Positions 6,863-14,671 of a stretch of DNA of 64,000 bases are shown here, piece after piece. The DNA lies in NCBI RefSeq assembly GCF_025263485.1, contig NZ_CP079863.1, forward strand, positions 1,860,001 to 1,924,000. Reading direction: 5' to 3'. The first letter of the stretch is position 1. Each line of letters starts with the position of its first letter. The notes beneath the pieces were generated by a model. It saw only the letters and a list, made by a program, of their open reading frames with translations, was not told where the DNA came from and searched no databases. The stretch comes from Mycobacterium sp. SMC-2. Lineage in GTDB: Bacteria; Actinomycetota; Actinomycetes; Mycobacteriales; Mycobacteriaceae. Made by a program: the position numbers and the translations under genes.

Positions 6863-9223
6863 CCTGTGCGCCAAGGCCTGACGGCTCTTCGGCGGTTGGC
6901 GGCCGGGTTGGTCCTCGGCCAGGGTGAAGTAGCTTTCCTCCTCCTGCAAAAAATGCAGGCGTAGCAGGGCGTGCAGCCCGTACAGACACGCCAGCAGGTC
7001 GTCGACCTGGTCGGGCAGGATCGCCCCGCCGCTGTGGGCCAACGCCAGGTGGGCGCCGATCCGGTCGGAGAGTCGTTGGATCTCCGCGTGCGTGCGGCTC
7101 ATCGGGGCGGTCGCGTCGCGGGTGCCCAGCGGGTGGGCCAGCGCGGGGTAGAGCTGCGTCTCCTCGGCGCGCTCGTGCGGGATGATCCGCTCGGTGAGCA
7201 CCGCGTGCGCCTGGCTGATCGCCTCGAGGGCCGACGGATCGGCCGCGGCGGCCAACCGGTCGGCGGCGGCCCGCAACAGATCGACGGCGCCGCGCAGTTC
7301 GTCGTGTTCGGCGTCGAAGCGCCGCAACAGCCGCTCGGTCGGCGCGGGGACGTCCACCTCGAGGTCCGGATCGCCGCGCAGGGCGCGCAGCGCGTTGAGG
7401 ATCACGGCGACGTCGATGCCCTCCTGCACCAGTGCACCGACGGCCGGTGGGAGGTACCCGAGGGCGGCGACGGCCATCGCGGCCAGCGACAGGGCCATGC
7501 CGACGACCGCGCTCTGCACGGCGATGCGCCGCGACCAGCGGGCGATGTCCATCGCATCGGCCAGCCGCTCCAGTCGATCCGTGGTCAGCACGATGCCGGC
7601 GGCCTCCGAGGACGCGGTGGAACCGCGGGCCCCCATCGCCACGCCGATGCTGGCCGCGGCCAACGCGGGTGCGTCGTTGACCCCGTCGCCGACCATCACG
7701 GTCACCGCGCGGTCCTTCTCGGCGCGCACGGCGGCCACCTTGTCCGCCGGGCTTTGCTCGGCGTACACGTCGTCCAGACCCAGCACGGCCGCGGCCTCGC
7801 GGGCGGGCTCGGCGCGGTCTCCGGTCAGCATGACCAAGCGGGTCAGCCCCGCCTCGCGCAACCGGCGCACGGTGCGCGGGGCGTGGCGACGCAGCGGGTC
7901 GCGCAGCAACACCGCGCCCGTCGGCCGCCCGTCGACGCAGACCCACGCGATCGCCGCGCCGTCCAGCAGGGCGCGGTTCACCACCGCGCGGGCCCAATCC
8001 GGGCTCACGGAGTCCCGCGGGAGTTTGCCGACGTGAACCCGGTGACCGTCCAGGGTGGCGCTGATACCGCGGCCGGGTTCCTCGACCACCTCGGTGGGCA
8101 GCGACAGCGGCAGACCGCGGGCCCGCGCCGCGTCGACGATCGCCTCGGCCAGCACATGCGCAGACATCTGATCCACCGAGGCCGCCGCCCGCAGGATCTC
8201 GATCGCATCCCGGCCGGGCGCGGCCGCGACGTCGATGACGGCGGGCTGCCCCATGGTCAGCGTGCCGGTCTTGTCCATCACCAAAGTCGTTGCGCGGCCG
8301 AGGCTTTCCAAAGCGCCGCCGCCGCGGATCACCACGCCGCGCCGCGACGCCCGCGACAGCCCGGACACGATCGCGACCGGTGCCGCGAGCAACAGCGGGC
8401 ACGGGGTCGCCACCACCAGCACCGCCACCGCCCGCACCGCTGACCCGCTGGCCAGCCATGCCCCACCGGCCACCAGCAGCGTCAACGGCAAGAACCACGC
8501 CGCGTACCGGTCGGCCAGCCGTACCACCGGCGCGTTCTCCGCCCCGGCCTCCGCGGCGAGGCGGACGATCTGCGCGTAGGTGCTGTCGGCGGCGGTGGCC
8601 GTGGCGTGCATCTCAAACGCGCTGCCCGCGTTGATCGCCCCGCTGCGCACGGGTTCACCGGCGCCGCGCTCCACCTGCAGAGGTTCGCCGGTCAGGACCG
8701 ATTCGTCCAGCACCGCCACCGCACCGCAGATGCGCCCGTCCACGGGCACCACCTCGCCCGGGCGGACCACCAGCACATCGCCGACCGCCACCTCCGCCAA
8801 CGCGATGACCTCCACCGCGGACCCGGCGCGGCGGCGGGCGAAGCGCGGCGCGTGTTCGAGCAGCGCCCGCAGATCGTGGGAGGCGCGGCGTTCGGCCGCG
8901 GCCTCTAGCGCCCGCCCACCGGCCAGCATCACCGCGATCAACGCGCCCGCGAGATACTCGCCCACCAGCAGCGTGCCGACCAACGACAGCACCGCGATCA
9001 GGTCCACCCCGAAACGCCTCCGGCGCAGCGCGGCCAGCACCCACACCACCGCGGGAACCACCGCCACCACCGTGCCCGCGATCCAGCAGCCGTCGGCAAC
9101 CCGCGGAGCGCCGGCCAACCAGGCGATCCCCCCGGCCGTCAGCGCGGCGACGGTCACCGCGGCCAGGGCCGGCTCCACCCACTGGGCGGGCCGCATCCAC
9201 CGCTCGCGTGCCACAGAGCCCAT
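6851..9223 (-). CDS. P1B-type metal ATPase fused to a hemerythrin domain
   Basis: A 790-residue fusion. Residues 1-615 form a P-type ATPase with no N-terminal HMA domain. It has TGEP at 178-181, the transmembrane metal motif TPCP at 273-276, the phosphorylated aspartate D317 in DKTGTLT, TGDR near 467 and VGDGVNDAP at about 511-519. TPCP followed by a C-terminal hemerythrin-like domain is the published hallmark of P1B-5 ATPases. Residues 630-775 are that HHE domain, with candidate iron ligands H640, H683, H712, H751, H757 and acidic residues E687 and E761. It likely moves a divalent metal and senses oxygen, redox or iron state through the diiron site. The ATG is at 9223; a CBS-domain gene diverges from the same 98-base gap. 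Confidence 0.93.
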   Translation of the reverse strand: MGSVARERWMRPAQWVEPALAAVTVAALTAGGIAWLAGAPRVADGCWIAGTVVAVVPAVVWVLAALRRRRFGVDLIAVLSLVGTLLVGEYLAGALIAVMLAGGRALEAAAERRASHDLRALLEHAPRFARRRAGSAVEVIALAEVAVGDVLVVRPGEVVPVDGRICGAVAVLDESVLTGEPLQVERGAGEPVRSGAINAGSAFEMHATATAADSTYAQIVRLAAEAGAENAPVVRLADRYAAWFLPLTLLVAGGAWLASGSAVRAVAVLVVATPCPLLLAAPVAIVSGLSRASRRGVVIRGGGALESLGRATTLVMDKTGTLTMGQPAVIDVAAAPGRDAIEILRAAASVDQMSAHVLAEAIVDAARARGLPLSLPTEVVEEPGRGISATLDGHRVHVGKLPRDSVSPDWARAVVNRALLDGAAIAWVCVDGRPTGAVLLRDPLRRHAPRTVRRLREAGLTRLVMLTGDRAEPAREAAAVLGLDDVYAEQSPADKVAAVRAEKDRAVTVMVGDGVNDAPALAAASIGVAMGARGSTASSEAAGIVLTTDRLERLADAMDIARWSRRIAVQSAVVGMALSLAAMAVAALGYLPPAVGALVQEGIDVAVILNALRALRGDPDLEVDVPAPTERLLRRFDAEHDELRGAVDLLRAAADRLAAAADPSALEAISQAHAVLTERIIPHERAEETQLYPALAHPLGTRDATAPMSRTHAEIQRLSDRIGAHLALAHSGGAILPDQVDDLLACLYGLHALLRLHFLQEEESYFTLAEDQPGRQPPKSRQALAHRLSR

Positions 9224-9277
9224 GTGCGCCAGCCTGACCCCGGCGCCCCGCGATGGCTAGGGCCGGATGGACGCGGA

Positions 9278-9297
9278 TTGAGGACTCAGGTCACTAG
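9278..9297. promoter_or_regulatory. DosR-box-like palindrome in a divergent promoter
   Basis: The 20 bases ttgaggactcaggtcactag match the DosR consensus TTSGGGACTWWAGTCCCSAA at 14 of 20 positions by eye, with the GGACT and GTC half-site cores preserved. It sits midway between the hemerythrin-fused ATPase (start 9223) and the CBS-domain gene (start 9313/9322), where one site could serve both. DosR targets in M. tuberculosis include a CBS protein (hrp1) and a P2-type ATPase (ctpF), and this cluster has similar members. The match is imperfect and unverified. Confidence 0.3.
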
Positions 9298-9321
9298 TAA
9301 GGCCCGCCACCTGTGGCGAGC

Positions 9322-9735
9322 ATGGTGGGCGTGACTGACATTTCTTCGCCCGGGTCCATCCCGATCTCGACCCTCACCGGCGACCCGGTGGCGCGCGTAC
9401 CCGGCAACGCCACGATCGCCGACGTCGCCAGGGCCATGGTGACCGCCGATGTGGGGGCCATCGTCGTCGGCGACGAGGCGCGGCCCGCCGCGCTGCTCAG
9501 TGAGCGCGACATCGTCCGGGTGATGGCCGGCGGCAAGAACCCGGCCAACGTGCGGGCCGCCGATGTGGCCAGCACCAAGCTGGTGTGGTGCGACGCCGAG
9601 GCCACGGTCGACCAGGTCGCTGGCCGGATGATGGACCGCTACATCCGCCACGTGCTGGTGGAACGCGACGGCGCGCTGGTCGGCATCGTCTCGGCCCGCG
9701 ACCTGCTGGGCGTCTACACGAATTTCGATTCTTGA
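9322..9735 (+). CDS. Tandem CBS-domain protein
   Basis: A protein of about 137 residues made of two CBS repeats (about 15-65 and 75-130). Visible motifs are TIADVARAMVTADVGAIVV and LLSERDIVRVM in repeat 1, and TVDQVAGRMMDRYIRHVLV and GIVSARDLLG in repeat 2. CBS pairs bind adenine nucleotides and act as energy sensors. Small stand-alone versions in mycobacteria include the hypoxia-induced Hrp1. Starts at GTG 9313 and ATG 9322 are both possible; the ATG is preferred. The stop overlaps the TTG start of the next gene, so the two are probably translated together. Confidence 0.9.
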   Translation: MVGVTDISSPGSIPISTLTGDPVARVPGNATIADVARAMVTADVGAIVVGDEARPAALLSERDIVRVMAGGKNPANVRAADVASTKLVWCDAEATVDQVAGRMMDRYIRHVLVERDGALVGIVSARDLLGVYTNFDS

Positions 9736-11267
9736 GGCCGCGCGCGATCGCCGCGTTGGCCGCCGGGGGCCTGGCCGGGCTGACGGGGTGGGACCTGCTG
9801 CAGCGCCGGCACGCGATCCTGCGCAACTATCCGATCGTCGGGCACCTGCGCTTCCTGCTGGAAGCGGTCGGCCCCGAGCTGCGCCAGTACATCGTCACCG
9901 ACAACGACGAGGAGCGGCCGTTCAGCCGCGACCAGCGGCGCTGGGTGTACACGTCGTCGAAGTTGGCCAACCGGTACTTCGGCTTCGGCACCGACAACGA
10001 CCTGGAACGGGTGCACAACTATCCGATCATCAAGCACGCCGCGTTCCCCGTCGCGGCGCCGGCCGGCGCGCCGGAGCATCCGGACCCGGCCGTGCCGTTG
10101 CCGGCGGCGAAGGTGCTCGGCGGCGCGCGCGGCCGCGCCAGGGCGTTCCGCCCGTCGTCGGTGGTCAACATCTCCGGGATGAGCTTCGGCGCGCTCGGCG
10201 GCGCGGCCGTCACCGCCCTGGACAAAGGAGCGGCGATCGCCGGAGCCCTGCACACCACCGGCGAGGGCGGGGTGTCGCCGTATCACCTGAACGGCGGCGA
10301 CCTGGTCTGGCAGATCGGCACCGGCTACTTCGGGTGCCGCGACGACGACGGCCGCTTCAGCCTTCCCCGGCTGGTCGACCGGGTGGCGTCCACGCCGACG
10401 ATCCGCGCCATCGAGATCAAGCTCAGCCAGGGCGCCAAGCCCGGCCTGGGCGGCGTGCTGCCGGGCGCCAAGGTCACCCCCGAGATCGCCGCCATCCGCG
10501 GCGTCCCGGCCGGGGTGGACTGCCGCAGCCCCGCCGGCCACTCCGCGTTCCGTGACGTCGACGGGCTGCTGGAGCTGGTGGAGACGATCGCGGCCGAGAC
10601 GGGTCTGCCGGTCGGCATCAAGTCGGCGGTCGGCGAGCAGCGGTTCTGGTGTGACCTGGCCGCGCGCATGGCCCGCACCGGCACCGGCGTCGACTTCGTG
10701 ACCGTCGACGGCGGCGAGGGCGGCACGGGCGCGGCGCCGCTGGTGTTCAGCGACCACGTCGCCCTGCCCTTCAAGTGGGCGCTTCCGCGGGTCTACCGGG
10801 CCTTCGCCGAGCACGGGTTGCACCACGATGTGGTGTTCATCGGGTCGGGGAAGCTGGGCATCCCGGAGAACGCGCTGGTGGCGTTGGCCACCGGCTGCGA
10901 CATGGTCAACGTCGGCAGGACCGCCATGTTCTCCATCGGCTGCATCCAGGCCCAGCGCTGCCACACCGGCCGGTGCCCCTCAGGCGTCGCCACCCAGTCG
11001 CCGTGGCTGCAGCGCGGCCTCGACCCGGAGCTGAAGTCGGTGCGCTGCGCCAACTACATCGCCACCCTGCGCTTCGAACTGCTCCAGCTGGCCCGCACCT
11101 GTGGCTACGCCCACCCGGCGCTGGTGCCGCTTCAGGCCATCGAACTGCTCGACATCGACATGAAGACGGTGCAGGTCGACGAGTTGCTGGGCTACCAGCC
11201 CGGCTGGGGCCTGCCCGGGCCGGCCGACATCGAGGCGATCACGGCCGTGATGTCCGGCGCAGGATGA
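9732..11267 (+). CDS. FMN-binding glutamate-synthase-like protein
   Basis: About 511 residues. After a short hydrophobic N-terminus (AIAALAAGGLAGLTGW), the protein has the FMN-binding TIM barrel of the glutamate synthase large subunit. Visible motifs are SFGALGGAAVTALDKGA and HTTGEGGVSPYH near 165-200, IKLSQGAKPGLGG near 240, DFVTVDGGEGGTGAAP near 325, and a cysteine cluster CIQAQRCHTGRCP near 410 matching the 3Fe-4S site of GltB. The amidotransferase domain is missing, so it belongs to the stand-alone GltB-like membrane-associated family of unknown reaction. The start is taken as TTG 9732, overlapping the upstream stop by four bases; a GTG or ATG start is not available there. The 3' end overlaps the convergent ATPase gene by 29 bases. 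Confidence 0.85.
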   Translation: MRPRAIAALAAGGLAGLTGWDLLQRRHAILRNYPIVGHLRFLLEAVGPELRQYIVTDNDEERPFSRDQRRWVYTSSKLANRYFGFGTDNDLERVHNYPIIKHAAFPVAAPAGAPEHPDPAVPLPAAKVLGGARGRARAFRPSSVVNISGMSFGALGGAAVTALDKGAAIAGALHTTGEGGVSPYHLNGGDLVWQIGTGYFGCRDDDGRFSLPRLVDRVASTPTIRAIEIKLSQGAKPGLGGVLPGAKVTPEIAAIRGVPAGVDCRSPAGHSAFRDVDGLLELVETIAAETGLPVGIKSAVGEQRFWCDLAARMARTGTGVDFVTVDGGEGGTGAAPLVFSDHVALPFKWALPRVYRAFAEHGLHHDVVFIGSGKLGIPENALVALATGCDMVNVGRTAMFSIGCIQAQRCHTGRCPSGVATQSPWLQRGLDPELKSVRCANYIATLRFELLQLARTCGYAHPALVPLQAIELLDIDMKTVQVDELLGYQPGWGLPGPADIEAITAVMSGAG

Positions 11268-13893
11268 GTTTGCGGATCTCGCTGACCCACAGGACCGTGC
11301 TGGCCATCGCGATGCACACCAGCCACTGGCTCACCGACAGCGGCGTGGTGGTGAAGGCCGTGTTGAGGACGGGCAGCTGAACGACGGCCACCTGCAGCAG
11401 CGCCGACAGCCCGATCGCCGCCCACAGCCACCCGTTGGCGAAGAACCGGCGGAAGGCGGTCCGCGTCTCCGAGCGGGCGTTGATGGCGTTGATCAGCTGG
11501 GTGATCACCAGCACGGTGAAGCCCGCGGTGCGGGCCGTGTCCAGGGACGACGCCAGGGGCCCGCCGGGCGCGTACAGGTGGATCGTGACGAGCGTGGCGG
11601 CCGCCACCGCCGCGCCGATCACGACGACGTTGTTCCACATCCGGGCGTCGATCACCCGGTCCGACGCCGTCCGTGGCGGCCGGCTCATGACGTCTTCGGT
11701 GTGTGGATCCACGCCCAGCGCCAGGGCCGGCGCGCCGTCGGTCAGCAGGTTGATCCACAGGATCTGGGTGGCCAGCAGCGGCAGCGCGACGGTGTGGCCC
11801 TGCGACAGGCCGATCGCCCCGGCGAGCACGACGCCGAAGAAGACGGTGAAGATTTCCCCCATGTTGGAGGACAGCAGGTAGCGCAGCGACTTCTTGATGT
11901 TCGAGAAGATGCCCCGGCCTTCGCGAATGGCTTGGACGATGGTCGCGAAGTTGTCGTCGGCGAGGATCATGTTCGCCGCCTCCCTGGCGACCTCGGTGCC
12001 GGTGCGGCCCATGGCGATGCCGATGTCGGCCGACTTCAGCGCCGGCGCGTCGTTGATGCCCTCCCCGGTGACGGCGACGATCTCATGCTCGGCCTGAAGC
12101 GCGTCGATGATGCGCTGTTTGTCCGCCGGATCGACCTGGGTGAACTGCGAATGCCGGCGCACCGTTTCCCGCAGCTGATCGTCGTCGAGGGCGGCGAGCT
12201 CGTCGCCGGACACGGCCGACTCGCTGTCCTCGATACCCAGCTGGCGGGCGATGCGCGCCGCCACCCGGGGGTGGTCGCCGGTGATCATCACGACCCGCAC
12301 CCCGGCCCGGCGCGCCTCGGCGATCGCCGCCGCCGCCTCCGGGCGGGGCGGGTCGGTGATGCCGACCGTGCCCAGGTAGACCAGTTTCCCGTCCGACTCG
12401 CAGGCGACCGCCACGGCGTGCAGGGCGTCGGGCGCGAGCCGCTCGGCATCGCTTGCGAGCGTGGCCCGGGCCGAGTCGTCGAGCGGTAGCAGCCGGTCAC
12501 CGGCCCTCAGGTGGGTGCAGCGACCGAGCACCTCGTCGGGGTCACCCGTCGTCACGCCGGCCGGGGCCGGGCGCGGCCCGTCGCCGAGCTTCCGGTGGGC
12601 CACCAGGAAGGCCGCGCCGACGGGATCGCCCCGGCTCGTCCATTGGCCGTCGTGCACGTCGAGCGTGGCGTCGGCCGCGGCGGCGCCACCGTCGAGCACC
12701 AGCGCGGCCTGGCGCCACAGGTCGTCGCCGTTGTCCAGCGCCGACCCGCCACGCTCGAGGTGGCCCTCGGGCCGATATCCGGCGCCGGTGACCCTCACCT
12801 CGCCGAGGGGGGTGACCACCCGCACGATCGTCATCTCCCCGGTCGTGAGGGTGCCCGTCTTGCCCGAGCACACCACCGACGCCGACCCCAGGGTCTCGGC
12901 CGAAGACAGCTCCTTGACGACGGCGTTCAGCCCGGCCATCCGCCGCATTCCCAGGGCGAGAACGACGGACATGATTGCGGGCAGGCCTTCCGGTACGGCC
13001 GCCACGGCCAGCGAGACGCCCAGGAGCACGGCCGTCACCACGTCGTGGGCGCTGTGGATGCCGAAGACCAGGAAAATCGTCGCGATCACCACGGCGGCGA
13101 TCACCATGACGGCGATCCCCAGCAGCCGGCTGGCCCGGGCCACCTCGCGCTGCAGCGGTGTGGCCTGGTGGTCGACCGTGCGCACCAGCCCGGCGATCTG
13201 ACCGGTCTGGGTGGCCATGCCCGTGGCGGTCACCACCGCCCGCCCCACGCCCTTGGTGACCGCGGTGCCCTTGAACACCATGTCCGCTCGGTCGCCCGGC
13301 GCCAGCGGCCCCGTCAGCGTCCGGGCGTCTTTGAGCACCGGTTCACTCAGGCCCGTCAGCGCGGCCTCCGACACCTGTAGCCCCGCGACCGAGAGCAGCC
13401 TGGCGTCGGCCGCCACGGCATCGCCCTCGGCGAGCAGCAGCACGTCGCCGGGGACCAGCGCGCTCGCGGGAACGGTGCGCCGCGCGCCGTCGCGCACGAC
13501 CGTGGCCGACGTCGCGGCCAACCGCGCCAGCGCGCCGACCGCGCGCTCCGCGTGGGCTTCCTGCGCGTATCCCAGCAGCGCGTTGAGGAAGAGGATGATG
13601 GCGATCACCACGGCGTCGACCGGCCAGCCGGCGGCCCCCTCGACGGCCCACACCGCGAGCGAGGCGATCAGCGCGGCGAGCAGCAAGTAGATCAGCGGGC
13701 TGCGAAACTGCGCCAGCAGCTTTCGCCATGCCGGCGCCGGCGGAACGCTCTCGATATCGTTTGCGCCCACCACGGCGAGCCGGCGGGCGGCCTCCGCCGC
13801 GGTCAATCCCTGCCCGGCGTCGGTGCGCAGCTTGTCGACGACGGCGGTGGCGTCGAGGAGCGCCGGGTCGGGGCGGATCAGTGCGCCGTCCAC
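11239..13893 (-). CDS. P2-type cation ATPase lacking catalytic residues (pseudoenzyme candidate)
   Basis: An intact 884-residue frame with the full P2-type (Ca/Na/K ATPase-like, CtpF-like) layout: N-terminal cation ATPase domain, about ten membrane segments, PEGLPA in the membrane ion site, TGDHP and a C-terminal bundle. The catalytic machinery is altered at every step. The phosphorylated Asp of DKTGT is Gly344 (GGC codon 12862-12864, CSGKTGTLT). The TGES glutamate is Leu182 (LTGLSEP). The nucleotide-site KGAP motif reads TTGDP at 448-452. The hinge TGDGVNDAP reads TGEGINDAP with Glu611. Ion-site and fold motifs are kept, so it is unlikely to be a decaying pseudogene. It starts at GTG 13893, 19 bases after the DUF5994 gene, and probably shares its transcript. 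It cannot pump by the usual cycle; a regulatory or scaffold role is inference. Confidence 0.9.
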   Translation of the reverse strand: MDGALIRPDPALLDATAVVDKLRTDAGQGLTAAEAARRLAVVGANDIESVPPAPAWRKLLAQFRSPLIYLLLAALIASLAVWAVEGAAGWPVDAVVIAIILFLNALLGYAQEAHAERAVGALARLAATSATVVRDGARRTVPASALVPGDVLLLAEGDAVAADARLLSVAGLQVSEAALTGLSEPVLKDARTLTGPLAPGDRADMVFKGTAVTKGVGRAVVTATGMATQTGQIAGLVRTVDHQATPLQREVARASRLLGIAVMVIAAVVIATIFLVFGIHSAHDVVTAVLLGVSLAVAAVPEGLPAIMSVVLALGMRRMAGLNAVVKELSSAETLGSASVVCSGKTGTLTTGEMTIVRVVTPLGEVRVTGAGYRPEGHLERGGSALDNGDDLWRQAALVLDGGAAAADATLDVHDGQWTSRGDPVGAAFLVAHRKLGDGPRPAPAGVTTGDPDEVLGRCTHLRAGDRLLPLDDSARATLASDAERLAPDALHAVAVACESDGKLVYLGTVGITDPPRPEAAAAIAEARRAGVRVVMITGDHPRVAARIARQLGIEDSESAVSGDELAALDDDQLRETVRRHSQFTQVDPADKQRIIDALQAEHEIVAVTGEGINDAPALKSADIGIAMGRTGTEVAREAANMILADDNFATIVQAIREGRGIFSNIKKSLRYLLSSNMGEIFTVFFGVVLAGAIGLSQGHTVALPLLATQILWINLLTDGAPALALGVDPHTEDVMSRPPRTASDRVIDARMWNNVVVIGAAVAAATLVTIHLYAPGGPLASSLDTARTAGFTVLVITQLINAINARSETRTAFRRFFANGWLWAAIGLSALLQVAVVQLPVLNTAFTTTPLSVSQWLVCIAMASTVLWVSEIRKLILRRTSRP

Positions 13894-13912
13894 CGAACGC
13901 CCCGTCGACGAT

Positions 13913-14536
13913 TCAGCGGCGGCTCGCCGGCACGGCCGACGGGGTCGTCCTGCGGGACTCGAGCATGCGATTGCGCACGATGTGTTCGACGAGGATCGGC
14001 ACGAAGGTCTGCACCGGTGCGTCGACGAACTGCTCGGCGGCCTCCTCGCTCCAGCGCTTGATCTGGGCGGTGCGTTCCTCGTCGCCGAGCCCCTCGTGCA
14101 GGGCCAGCTTCTCCGCGACGTCGGCCACCGATCGCGCCACCGTGGAACGGGCGGCCGGGGCGGCGTCGGCGGGTATCCCCGCGCGCTCGAGCGCTTCCCG
14201 GGCCGCCGCTTCGCCGGTGTCCGGCCGGATCACCTGCAGGGTGATGTGACGGCCGTTCTCGCCGATCAGGATGATGCTGGTCGGCTCGTCGCTGGTGAAG
14301 CCGAGCAGCTCGACCGTGTGGCCGGCGACCTCGATCAGGGCCGGCGTCTCGTCCCAGCCGTTGCGGCGGTAGCCCACCATCACGACCCGCCCCATCCGTT
14401 CGGACAGCGATGTCAACAACCTGGGCAGCTCCTCGACCAGGTCGGTCGACCGCGGCCACCAGGCGCCGTCGACGTGTTCCGACACCGAGCGATAAGGCTT
14501 GAGCCGCAACCGATTATCGCGCTCCATCTCAACCAC
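13913..14536 (-). CDS. DUF5994 protein with C-terminal three-helix bundle
   Basis: A 207-residue soluble protein. Residues about 8-115 match DUF5994: LRLKPYRSVSEHVDGAWWPR, then LVEELPRLLTSL, VVMVGYRRNGWDETP and FTSDEPTSIILI. Residues about 135-195 look like the small three-helix dimerisation domain found in many actinobacterial stress proteins (VADVAEKLALHEG, then FVDAPVQTFVPILVEHIVRNRM). It is first in a probable two-gene operon with the catalytically altered ATPase, 19 bases downstream. Function is unknown. DUF5994 proteins often occur beside stress and dormancy genes, which fits this island. Confidence 0.85.
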   Translation of the reverse strand: MVEMERDNRLRLKPYRSVSEHVDGAWWPRSTDLVEELPRLLTSLSERMGRVVMVGYRRNGWDETPALIEVAGHTVELLGFTSDEPTSIILIGENGRHITLQVIRPDTGEAAAREALERAGIPADAAPAARSTVARSVADVAEKLALHEGLGDEERTAQIKRWSEEAAEQFVDAPVQTFVPILVEHIVRNRMLESRRTTPSAVPASRR

Positions 14537-14671
14537 CCGCCCGCTTGCCTTCCTCAGATAGCCGCCCTACCCAGAGGGTACGGCCAGCGCGACCGGCCCG
14601 CGACCCAAAGGAGTGGACGCGGGGTATACCAGACGTGAACAGCACGTGATGGCAACCGTTTTCGAGCGCCA

